Shown here piece after piece: positions 45,361-55,640 of a stretch of DNA of 64,000 bases. Origin of the DNA: Aphidius gifuensis. Its lineage: Eukaryota > Arthropoda > Insecta > Hymenoptera > Braconidae. The stretch is taken from the NCBI RefSeq assembly GCF_014905175.1, contig NC_057788.1:14099404-14163403 (forward strand), written 5' to 3'. Numbering within the stretch: the first letter of the stretch is position 1; each line of letters begins with the position of its first letter. The translations under genes were made by a program, and so were the position numbers. The notes beneath the pieces are model-generated. The model had not been told where the DNA came from and searched no databases. It worked only from the letters and a program-made list of their open reading frames with translations.

Positions 45361-45750
45361 TTACCAGGGAGATTTGATCTGATGATTTTTATTTTCGACA
45401 AGAATTACAATAACAGAATATTTTCAACATGCCATTTAACATTGGAGAAAAATATAAAATCCAGCGTAATTATTTAACCAAAAATAAGTATACCCAGAAT
45501 TAAAAAAAAAAAATTGTAAAAACAAAAAATAAACGGACCCTGATTGTAAACATAAATATAACGGACTATTTTTTTGTTAAAAGTTGGTAAAATCAATTTG
45601 CCTCGATATTATCGAATATCCGATATTACTTCTCAAAAATATCGGTACGATAACGATATTATGTTTTGATATCGCGGAATCCGATTATATCGGTATTGCT
45701 GATATCGCACATCCCCAGGCTGCGATTCAGCAGAGTTAGGGTTAGTAGGG
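45361..45750. other. Stretch without a supported gene
   Basis: 45600-45717 holds many ATCGATAT-like palindromic words and ends ATCGCACATCCCC, which looks like a decayed MITE end. Confidence 0.4.
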
Positions 45751-46000
45751 ATAAGTTAACATTGAACTATAACCCAGTCCGTTCGTAATGGCCGAAGTTA
45801 GTGTTTACTTAACCCCGGCATATAAACGAATCCGAATCATTTTGTCATGTACAATTTTATCATGTTTACAACCCTTTGATATTCTTTAAACAAATTTTAT
45901 TTTTCTAGCAAGATTTAAAATAAAACACTGATTCGGATTCGTTTATATGCCAGAGTTAAGTTACGAACGGACGGGGTTATAGGTCGGTGTTAATTAACGG
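45751..46000. mobile_element. Palindromic MITE with ATAACCC(A)GTCCGTTCG arms
   Basis: GTTAACATTGAACTATAACC through CATATAAACGAATCCGAATCA is mirrored by TGATTCGGATTCGTTTATATG through GGTTATAGGTCGGTGTTAAT. Arms are about 90-100 bp and the loop about 70 bp. A partial relative is seen at 54140-54180 (GGGGTTATAGTCTGGTG). Confidence 0.8.
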
Positions 46001-46274
46001 GTGTTCGGTGTTAAATAAGGCAGCGTTCGATAGCTGAATAGCTATTCTTGGGTTAGACAGGTCACCCGAAGCTAGAATTTTTGCCATATTGGGAACCGGT
46101 AGTTTTATGCATGCGTATATGTACGTAAAGTAGATACGTATGTATGTGTGGATAGTCACACACATTCACACATGTTTATCAATGTTTATATTTGCCATTG
46201 TGTGACGTTGAATTAAATTTAATTTATTAATTATAGATACTTGATATTTAATAAGAAATTCAATTTATCTAATA
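46001..46274. other. Stretch without a supported gene
   Basis: Slightly GC-richer at 46001-46160 (TTGCCATATTGGGAACCGG), then AT-rich. No motif. Confidence 0.35.
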
Positions 46275-46855
46275 CAGTACAAGTTCTCAATAAAGCTGCA
46301 CGCAATAAGACCGCTTTCCTTAATTCGTGCCCGAAGGTTCCCCCACCTCTGTGCTATACGTCAATTCTAAACTCACGTTCCCAATAAGATCATTTGTAAA
46401 AGAGGTGAAAAATAAAAATCAAAAAAACAAATCACATCAATTTATTAATTATTATCTATTTATTATTAATTAATTTGTTTAGAATCAATAATTTTTATGC
46501 ATTAGTTCTATTATTATTCAGATTAATAAATAATCAATTAATAATTATGATACTTTTTACGAAAAAAAATAAATATGTACATATGTATTTATTAAATTTA
46601 TTATTTTACTTAACGTAATAATACGTAAAATAAATTATATAAGTTATAATTACGTATTATCAGTCATAACACGTGAAAACAAAAGCAGATATGACCAAAT
46701 AACATACATAAAAACAAAAATTCGGTGGTGGCTTTATTGAGAACGTGTGATTTCAATCGCACTAGTCGCATTAATGAGTGAGTGGTGGGGGAAGCAAATT
46801 TCTTAAAAAATATTCCCCTAACCGCCCGTCACGGCTTTACTGAGAACTTGTACTG
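46275..46855. mobile_element. 581-bp mariner-like MITE, TA-flanked
   Basis: Inverted ends CAGTACAAGTTCTCARTAAA (about 22 bp) are flanked by TA at 46273-46274 and 46856-46857. The interior is AT-rich in the middle and has GC-richer shoulders (CCCCCACCTC and GAGTGGTGGGGGAAG, themselves a loose inverted pair). A TA duplication is the mark of Tc1/mariner elements. No transposase. Confidence 0.85.
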
Positions 46856-46867
46856 TAATATTGGTAA

Positions 46868-48334
46868 CACGTAGCAAAAAGTTTTATAAACATTTCTATA
46901 AAACGTTTTTATAAAAATTTTTATACAAATTTTTATACAAATTCTTATATAGATTTGGCGCTTTTTTATGTAAATTTATAAAATTTGTGGTTGATTTTTA
47001 TAGAATTATCTTTTTATAGATTTGGTTTATAGGATTATTTTATAAAAAATGATTTGTATATATCATAATCATAATAATACGCTGTTCTATATATTCTTCT
47101 ATAATTTTGAATGATTTTTATAAAATATCGAAACGGAATGTTTTTATAAAATTTTTATAGAATAGTTTTTATAGAAATATTATAAAACTCTATAGAATAG
47201 TCCTGTATAGATTTTATTATATATGTAATATTGTATATATGATTTATTTCATTTATTTATTGCTGTAACGAATTTATTGTTAAATATTCATTTTTTAAAC
47301 GATATAAAGCAAGCCATATTAAACATGATGACACTTTCCTGGTACAGTCACTTCTGAATCATCAGAGTCTATCTCATTATTAAACTCGACTAGAACACTT
47401 TCTTTTAATTAACAATAAAATATAATAATAACAATAAACAACTATCTTCATAATATGTCAAATTTATATAGATCAGCATTTATGAACGACTATGCGCTTT
47501 GCTTTCTGGCAGTTGACTGAGCCGACTGAGTTTCCGTTGGCTTGCCACACCCGTATTCACGGGACTATATGGTCTAACGGAAACTCAGTCGACTGCCAGA
47601 AAGCAAAGCGCATAGTCGTTCATAAATGGCGTGGTCGTTGATGCTTGATTATTCAAAGTTTTACATATTATGAAGATAGTTTGCTTTATTGTTATTGCGT
47701 ATGATTGAAAATATTTATTGAAATAGATAATATATAATTAAAAAAAAAAAAGTGTTCTAGTCAAGTTTAATAATGAGATAGACCCTGATGATTCAGAAGT
47801 GACTGTAACTGTTTGTCAATGGATTAAGTGTCATCATGATTAATTGACTTGGTTTATATCTTTGTTTAAAAAATGAATATTATTGTACAATAAATGAAAA
47901 GACTCGTTACAGCAATAAATAAATGAAATAAATCAATTATATACAATGTTATACATATATAATGAAATCTATACAGGACTATTCTATAGAGTTTTTATAA
48001 TATTTCTATAAAAACTATTCTATAGGAAAAATTTTATAAAACATTCCGTTTCGGATATTTTATAAAAATCATTCAAAATTCTATAGAAGAATATTTTTAT
48101 AGAACAGCGTATTATGATTATGATATATACAAATCATTTTTTATAAAAAATAATCCATAAAACCAAATCCTATAAAAAATTAATAAATTCATTCTATAAA
48201 AATCAACCACAAATTTTATAGAATTTATTCTATAAAAAAAGCGCCAAATCTATATAAGAATTTGTATAAAAATTTGTATAAAAATTTTTATAAAAACGTT
48301 TTATAGAAATGTTTATAAAACTTTTTGCTACGTG
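46868..48334. mobile_element. 1,467-bp near-perfect palindrome (giant fold-back element)
   Basis: CACGTAGCAAAAAGTTTTAT at 46868 is mirrored at 48334. The arms are about 670 and 760 bp and match through TTTGGCGCTTTTTT, ACGCTGTTCTATA, CGAAACGGAATG, TGTAACGAATTTATTG, GGTACAGTCACTTCTG and TATGCGCTTTGCTTTCTGGC. The loop (about 47541-47573) holds CACCCGTATTCACGGG, which resembles the tip of the GCACCC MITE family. Each arm contains a short coding-like string on the opposite sense (VLVEFNNEIDSDDSEVTV in the left arm, read on minus). The ends abut TAA and AAT; no clear duplication. Confidence 0.9.
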
Positions 48335-49579
48335 AATCTTATATTCAAATAGACGAAGTTAAATTAATATTCTATCATAATTATATTTTATTTGAAAGAA
48401 AAAAAAAAAAAATTTCTTTCAGGTTTTTTAATTCAATAATATTTTATAAACATTAGTATTCTTATTATTATTTTATTTTATATTTAATATATCGATCATT
48501 ATTGATGATTACAGATTTAAATCGAAAATTTTATCATTCATTTTGTGACTGCAATTCATATAACTTGACGCCGATGCAGTTTGAATCTGCGTGGCTCCGC
48601 CATATTGGGGACATCGACGATTTTACTTCGGATGACCTGTCGTTTGGGAATCATTCTAGGGACCTTGTCGGCGAGGTATTCCGAGCAGCTGGGATATCAA
48701 ACAAAATATAAAGTTAAATTCAACTTCTCAGAATTTCATTCTGTAAAAAAATTTTTATATAAAATTGTTTGCATCACTTGTTGTTGCTCATTCACAACTA
48801 ATTGACAGGCGAAATATTCTGCACAATTTTACATTTCAAAATTATTTCTTTTTTTAGTAATTTAACCACTTGACACTTGAAATAGTTATTACAGTTAGCA
48901 ATTGACTTGATGTTAAACATCTTGTTAACAAAATACTTAGCTACCATATATAAATGTTTTATGATTTATTTTTCATTTTTTTTTTTTACATTTTATTTTT
49001 GTGTTGTTGCATATATTGTTTGTGATAGGATATCGACAAGAGCAACGCCAGATTGTTGCCTCTTCCGTGACTTGGAGTCTATCGTTTCTATACACTCACA
49101 TCACTCAGTTTGGAGTAATTTGAGAATGCACTTTGATTGAAAACTTCCCTTAGTTTTTAAAAGTTGTCTATTTTTTATAATTTAATAGGAAATTTACTAC
49201 TAGAAATCATAAGGATGAAAGAAAAAGAAAAATAAATGTGATTATTTTAATTTTCTTTTATTAAAAATTATTTATAGTAATTTATTATTATTATTATTAT
49301 TATTTTCATTTCAATAATTATTGAAATTGAAATAAGAAATTATTAAATTTTCATTGTTTTTATTTCAATAAGTTGTTATTAATTATTCACATATTATATC
49401 AATAATTTTCATTCATTATAATTTGTTTTTCGAAATTTTCTTTATATTTTTTATAAAAACTTATTTATTATAATTTATTATAAATAATTGTCATTGTTAT
49501 TATTCTTTTAAAATATCCTCTTAAATTTCCATTTTCAAAAAATTATTTATAATTATTTAGCATAAATAACTGTCATTAT
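48335..49579. other. Stretch without a supported gene
   Basis: 48502-48711 is a 69-codon frame with normal composition (FCDCNSYNLTPMQFES, then DLVGEVFRAAGISNKI) but no recognised motif; it might be an exon relic. 49020-49140 has a short frame ending VWSNLRMHFD. The rest is A/T-rich with TTATTATTATT runs at 49280. Confidence 0.35.
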
Positions 49580-50521
49580 TGTTACGTACCAAGTTGATTT
49601 AATTAAATTAGTCTATGAAATAACAAAAGAAAAGAAGAATATTTAACTTGAAAAATAATAATATAATTTATTAGGAATAATTTAGTTCCATCAACTTGAT
49701 ATTTAACGTTTTATTTAAAATCCTCGTATTTCGTTATTCCCTACAGGGTAACGGGTTAGGAGAGAATGTGTAATTTTTGTAGATTCTACCTTGTTGTTGT
49801 GGTTTATCCAAAATTAAAGTATAGAGAGCGTGTCAATCCGGATGGTCGCCTGATGATGTTGATAATTTAGAATAATCCAATAGGTAACACAACTCGTAGC
49901 ACAGAAAAATAACACCCCGGAAAATTTCACAGTCAATGTTAGGATTTAGAAAGGGTAAAATTTGTAGGAATAATTATTTGTCACAGTTATTTAATTAAGT
50001 TTTAATGCACTGATAATATTATTTATATGTTTTTAATTTCTTTAAATGAATTAAATTAATTTTATTTATATTTTTATCAATTAAAATGATCAATAATTTT
50101 TAATATAACTTTATGAAATTTTACTAAGTATTTAATTCAATTAGAATGATTTTAAATTTAGTTAGATGTTGGCCGAATAAAAGTTATCACGAGAGTGAAG
50201 CTCCTTAAAATTAAAAATAAAATTATTCCCATAAAAATTTAATTGTTAGGTAGGGATGAAAAGTGGTGCCATTTCTTGCACTAATGAAATACAATGGTTC
50301 CCATAGTAGTCAGCATATTCTAATTGTTTAAACATTTAATAAAATAAATTGTTTTATAAAAATGCAAAATATGAATTTTTATTCCGTGTGAAAATAAAAA
50401 TAAATAATTTATTATAAAAAAAGAAAAATTTTATTGCTTGTTCGGCATCTTGCATCTATTGAATTTATTAAATTATTATTTATTATTGGTTATTAATTCT
50501 AACTTATACCAAGACGTAACA
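49580..50521 (+). repeat. Solo LTR, 942 bp, TTAT duplication
   Basis: Starts TGTTACGTACCAAGTTG, ends TATACCAAGACGTAACA (TG...CA with short inverted ends TGTTACG). TTAT lies at 49576-49579 and 50522-50525. It contains GGGTAACGGGTTAGG, GAGAGCGTGTCAATCCGG and GTAACACAACTCGTAGC. A 4-bp duplication and these ends fit a Ty3-like element that recombined down to one LTR. Confidence 0.9.
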
Positions 50522-51098
50522 TTATTATTAATTTTTTAAAACATTTTATTTATTTTCCTTTTTTTTTTCGTTCTCATGATTATTACAGTAAAAAATTTTT
50601 AATATGAATAATATATCCTTGAAATAAATAAATATAAATATTAAATAGAATATCTTCGAAATAAATAATATGAATTTTAAAAAGAATAAATAAAGAAATC
50701 AAGATATCGTTAAATAAAAAACTAAAATTGTCATTTTATAAAATTGTGTATTTTTTAATGTCGAAAAATATGTTTGACAATAATTTTACTGGCAATAGTC
50801 CATTAGATAAATATGGACGATTTACCTCAGGTACTTGACTGTTGGCTTTGAGGTCTAAAAAATTTGATGCTTGTTGCTTGTCATGCTAATATACCCACAG
50901 CAACCATGCAAAGTCAAAATGATATTTTTCAAAACTTTTTATCATTCACTTTATTTTCTGTCATTGTTGAAATATTCTCTCATATTTTTTTTTCTCTATT
51001 CTATTTTTTATAAAAATGAAAAAAAAAAATAATAAATTGTCGTATATGTATTTCATCAAAATATTCACTAAATTAACATGCAATTTTATATATATTGT
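50522..51098. other. AT-rich stretch without a gene
   Basis: Only A/T runs and short frames; nothing recognisable. Confidence 0.5.
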
Positions 51099-51280
51099 AA
51101 CTGTCTTTTCCACCGATAAAGTAGAAGCCTCAGTTACTATGGGATCAACGAGGATTTCTAACCATCCTCCTCTCTTACCGCCAGGAGGGAGCCAGCTGGT
51201 ATATAACGGCAACCAACGGACCGTAGTTCAGCAAAAAATGGTAGAGGGGCGCGGTCCACCATATTAGTTCCAAAACGTCA
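51099..51280 (+). repeat. LTR-like repeat A of a GC-richer retroelement
   Basis: Begins TGTAACTGTCTTTTCCACCG and ends near CCATATTAGTTCCAAAAC. It matches repeat B at 52254-52484 over nearly its full length. Repeat B has an extra about 60 bp (ATCGTGGGGTAGTTTCGGG and GGCCGTCGACGGCC). Confidence 0.8.
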
Positions 51281-52253
51281 CTCTGGCACCATTACTAAAA
51301 TGTATATCGTTTTTAGTATTGGCCGGAAGCGTAATAACCTCACCCTGCGGCGGCGGTTATTACCGTGATCATTAACTTTGGTTTAACTCACTCGCACAAC
51401 CTAAGTCAATACGAGAACGTGGATACTCGTACCTCACAGGCTTCAGTATATATCCTCCTATTGCCTACTAACTCTAGTGCACCAAGCAGTCGAACATAAA
51501 GTCCATCCGCAGCCACTCTGGTCTTACGCCGGACCGCTCTATGCATCTGACTATTTGATTATAGGTTACCCTGACAGTAAGTAAGCACACTAGAGCGAGA
51601 GAGCGAGTGATATACAACGTCCTACCTATACAGCGTAGCGACATCGTAAATTACCCCCGAGAGCATGCACCACGCATTTGGAGCTTGGTTGGACTCATCA
51701 GTGACATCAACTAGTTCCAACCTAAGACCTAGTCGACGTCATCGTCTAAGTCGGCTAACTCCACCAAGGAGTCATGCCAGCTTCACCAATGACATCAACT
51801 AGCTCCTCCATAGGAGCATGTCGACATCACAAAGTCACCAGCCAACTTCACCAAGGAGTCAGCTAGCTCCATCGGAAGCCAACCACGGACTGTCACCAGT
51901 CCCGGTGCCATCAGCCAGTTCCGAGAGCCGGCCGACGACTGGCAGTGAGATGCCAGCGATCACCAGTTTTATGGACTCTCTATCCCCACTCCCGTTTGAC
52001 CCACTCCACTCTCCGGTGGGAGTGTCGAAGTAGGGGATACGAATCTGACGTAGCCAGGGAAGGTATCCGAATTATCCGCTCGTGGTGGATGTCTGCCAAG
52101 TCAACACTGACATTCAGGCGAAAATAGATGTCACTACCGAGGCCACTTACAAACCGGTGGTATTAATTAGCGTCTTAGTCGATACACCCCTCAGACCAGA
52201 CCTCGAATTATTTTCGGGAGCGCGAGATCTGCCAAATCTCGTTACAATATATT
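51281..52253 (+). pseudogene. Leader and gag start of the GC-richer retroelement
   Basis: 51281-51817 is a non-coding leader with TGGCACCATTAC just after the LTR-like repeat, which could be a primer-binding site. ATG at 51818 opens a Ser/Pro-rich frame (MSTSQSHQPTSPRSQLAPS ... GSEMPAITSFMDSLSPL) that ends at 52033 after an insertion-like segment (about 51990-52096). The inverted copy at 54242-54499 lacks that segment and stays open longer. Composition is much GC-richer than the flanks. Confidence 0.7.
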
Positions 52254-52484
52254 GTAACTGATTTTTCCACCGATAAAGTAGAAGCCTCAGTTACTATGAG
52301 ATCAACGAGGATTTCTCACCATCCTCCTCTCTTACCGTCAGGAGGGAGCCAGCTGGTATATAACGGCAAGCAACGGATCGTGGGGTAGTTTCGGGAGCAA
52401 TGGCCGTCGACGGCCATTTCGGTAGCGACTAGTTCAGTAAGAAATGGTAGAGGGGCGCGGTCCACCATATTAGTTCCAAAACTA
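52254..52484 (+). repeat. LTR-like repeat B
   Basis: TGTAACTGATTTTTCCACCG to TTAGTTCCAAAAC, direct copy of 51099-51280 with an added GC-rich palindrome GGCCGTCGACGGCC. Both copies are preceded by ATATAT. Confidence 0.8.
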
Positions 52485-52819
52485 CGTTACGACGAGGGAT
52501 ACAGCTCTGGAATAAGCTTGTGTAATAGCGAACTCCTGAGCTGTGATATGGAATAACGTTGGTTATTGGTTCCCTTGACAATTTGTCAGCGTTCTTGCAG
52601 GCTGCCTGCTTGTACTCGTGTGGTTGTTGGTTCTCGGTGTATCTTCGGATACAGGACTCGGTAGTTCTCGGGCACGGTCGTAACTGTTTGGTACAGTATG
52701 CGACAGTCTAAAGAACTACGATCTCGGTAGTTTTCGGATAGTATTAGTCGTTGAAAAAGTAAGGCAATCCAAAGGGCTACGATCACGGTAGTTTCAAGAG
52801 ATAGTCTTGGCTGTATAGA

Positions 52820-53515
52820 CATTGCTATAACTGCAAAAGCACTGAACACCAGTTCAGAGTTTGCCCAGAGCCACCGACAATGTTCTGTTACCGGTGTGGA
52901 AAACCGGGACACGTTCAAAGAATGCTCCCGTTGCAACCCGGGAAACGCCAAAACGGTCGTGTAAAGCACCCTGTCGTATCGACCGTTAGTATTACCCCAA
53001 GACAGGGAAATACATTGGAAGTGGCTACCCCGGAACCTAACCCTATCTGGGATAGGTTGCAAAAAACACTCTTGGTCCTGGTCGAAAGATTACTTTCTAT
53101 CTAGCGATTAATATCGGAGGACGTTCGATCGAGGCGTTAATGGATTCTGACATCTCTTATGCAACCCCGGCATTCGCAAATCTTGGACGAGAATTAGAAT
53201 CGAAAGGTTCTCTCCAACGAGATTTGACGAAGGATCTCGAAACTGTTGAAATCGGGTCTGAGGAGTGGATTGAACACATGAGGTGTCATGACGCACTAAG
53301 ACTAGCTTTCAGGTTTGCTCTCGATGAGGCTAGTGATCGAGAAGGTGAACAATCGAAAACATCGAAATGTCGAATTCGAAGTTGGTCAGTTAGTACTGGT
53401 GCGAAATCGAGAACTATCCAAAGCTCAAGCAGCTGCGTGAACCTAGCACCCCACATTATCGTAGAAACTTCTGGTAAAATTCATTTTGAAGGTCTTAATT
53501 TGTAGTAATTTGTAG
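52820..53515 (+). pseudogene. Ty3-like gag knuckles, protease start and integrase tail, deleted
   Basis: HCYNCKSTEHQFRVC and CYRCGKPGHVQR are two zinc knuckles; a frameshift falls in the second, just before its last Cys. From about 53083 a frame reads FYLAINIGGRSIEALMDSDISYA, the aspartyl-protease pattern with Asp in place of the usual Gly. After about 53236 the text switches to an integrase C-terminal pattern, with a frameshift near 53360 (FEVGQLVLVRNRELSKA). RT, RNase H and the integrase core are absent, so a large internal deletion joined protease to integrase tail. 52485-52820 holds CTACGATCWCGGTAGTTT repeats and no gene. Confidence 0.65.
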
Positions 53516-54231
53516 TGTAAAGGGTTTAATTTGTAGTTCAAAAATTAAAGGTAGAGAAAGGGTTAAAAGGTACTTTCTTCAAAAATTGACTTAGAGCGAT
53601 GAAATTAGGGCCAATACGTTCGTCGGAATTTGTAGTAATTTGTAGTGAAAAGGGTTTAATTTGTAGTTTAAAAATTAAAGGTGGAAAAAGAGTTAAAATG
53701 TACTTTCGTAGAAAATTATAAATTATAATAAAAAAAAAAAATTACGAGTATAATAAGAAAAAAGCAATTCGTAAAGAATATAAAAAAATTTTTACTAAAC
53801 CAGTTTCCCGAAAAAAAGCGTCAAAAAAGTGGAAAAAAATTTTTTTTTTTACTCCAAAATATTAAAATCTTAATAACTTTTTTATTTATAGACCAAAATT
53901 ATAACTAAAATATCTAATTATTAACTAAAATTATAATTTTGGTATATAAATAAAAAAGTTACGCAATGGTTTATCAAGGTATTATATGAGAAAATTAATT
54001 TTCCCGGCGAAACGGATCAACTACAAATTCTAATTTCTTCACTACAAATTAGCTAGGATTTTTCTGTATCTATCTGTCATTTTAGTTATAATTTTGAAAC
54101 ACACGTATATACGTCTTATCCCACTGACTCTACCTCGTTCATTTAAGAACAACCGGGGTTATAGTCTGGTGTTAACTTAACTTTGCCTAACTCTACCCCG
54201 TAACTCTCTATTTAAGAACGCACCCCTGAGG
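53516..54231. other. Stretch without a gene, one direct repeat
   Basis: AATTTGTAGTAATTTGTAGTG plus AAAGGGTTTAATTTGTAGT occurs at about 53500 and 53631, a 130-bp spaced doublet. 53720-54100 is AT-rich. 54136-54230 carries CGGGGTTATAGTCTGGTGTTAAC, a relative of the MITE at 45751. Confidence 0.5.
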
Positions 54232-54790
54232 GGTTTATCGACTAAGACGTAATTAATACCACGGGTTTGTGAGTGGCCTCGGTAGTGACATCTATTTTCG
54301 CCTGAATGTCAGTGTTGACTTGGTAGAGTGGGGATAGAGAGTCCATAAAACTGGTGATCGCTGGCATCTCACTGCCAGTCGTCGGCCGGCTCTCGGAACT
54401 GGCTGATGGCACCGGGACTGGTGACAGTCCGTGGTTGGCTTCCGATGGAGCTAGCTGACTCCTTGGTGAAGTTGGCTGGTGACTTTGTGATGTCGACATG
54501 CTCCTATGGAGGAGCTAGTTGATGTCATTGGTGAAGCTGGCATGACTCCTTGGTGGAGTTAGCCGACTTAGACGATGACGTCGACTAGGTCTTAGGTTGG
54601 AACTAGTTGATGTCACTGATGAGTCCAACCAAGCTCCAAATGCGTGGTGCATGCTCTCGGGGGTAATTTACGATGTCGCTACGCTGTATAGGTAGGACGT
54701 TGTATATCACTCGCTCTCTCGCTCTAGTGTGCTTACTTACTGTCAGGGTAACCTATAATCAAATAGTCAGATGCATAGAGCGGTAATGCT
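54232..54790 (-). repeat. Inverted copy of the GC-richer element's leader and gag start
   Basis: Reverse complement of about 51540-52190, with almost no point differences but lacking about 105 bp. It contains the same ATG frame (54499 to 54242), which here continues past LSPL to IQAKIDVTTEATHKP. Together the two copies form a large inverted repeat with 2.0 kb between them. Confidence 0.85.
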
Positions 54791-55640
54791 GCGGGATCGA
54801 ATTATATATAAGCATATGCAATTAGATCTAATTACATCCGACTAGATCTCATTAGATCTAAGTAGATATAATCAGATCTAATTATATCGAAAATGCTGCG
54901 GGATCGAATTATACAGGATGAAGCGTAAGTCGCGAACAGTAGGTATACTACGAGATTGTACGTGAAATTTTAAATAGTACATGTTTTTACAGTTTGGGTC
55001 TACGACGCTTTGTGCCTGAGTTATTAACGTTTTAAGTTGACCAATGAGAATCGAGCGTCGTGGATTATTATCATTATGGCGTCTGAACCCACGTGTGTGT
55101 TTACGCGCCATGGATTAAAATGTTTTTGTTTTTTTAATTAATTCAAAATTCGAACGCCAGATAGAGCTAAATCATAAATTCGCTGGATGAATGCGCAGCT
55201 GCATACTCACACACACAGCACTCACACTAATTATGACAAAATGATCATTTTTAATTTAAAATCACATTTATATTTTTGATCACATTATGTGATTTATTTT
55301 TTGATCACATTTTAATTGAAAATACTTTTATATTTTTTTTGATCACATTATGTGATTATTCTATCAATGTGATCAATAAATAAATCACATAATGTGATCA
55401 AAAATATAAATGTGATTTTAAATTAGAGAAGATCATATTTTCATGGCGCGTAAACACACACGTGGGTTCAGACGCCATAATGACAATAATTCACGACGCT
55501 CGATTCTCATTAAAAATTAAACCAATTCAAAAATATATGTATTTGTTATTGGTGAAAAAATTTTCAACCAATGATATTTGTAGTTTTTCATACTGTCGAA
55601 TGAATAGAGCTGCAAAAATAGTAATGGTAACAATTGAGGG
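54784..55640. repeat. Palindromic region around CCACGTGTGTGTTTACGCGCC
   Basis: AATGCTGCGGGATCGAATTATA is doubled at 54786 and 54891, with ATTAGATCTAATTA words between. The arm AATGAGAATCGAGCGTCGTG through GTTTACGCGCCATG (about 55043-55113) is mirrored at about 55442-55520. The loop carries TTGATCACATTATGTGATT several times, itself palindromic. No gene; frames that seem to open here read through the inverted arms. Confidence 0.75.

Noticed and set aside
48502..48711. 69-codon frame as a gene
   Set aside because: Composition is gene-like, but no motif, splice context or neighbour supports it.
52586..53062. 158-codon minus-strand frame
   Set aside because: It lies opposite the zinc knuckles and shows no motif; shadow of the GC-rich retroelement.
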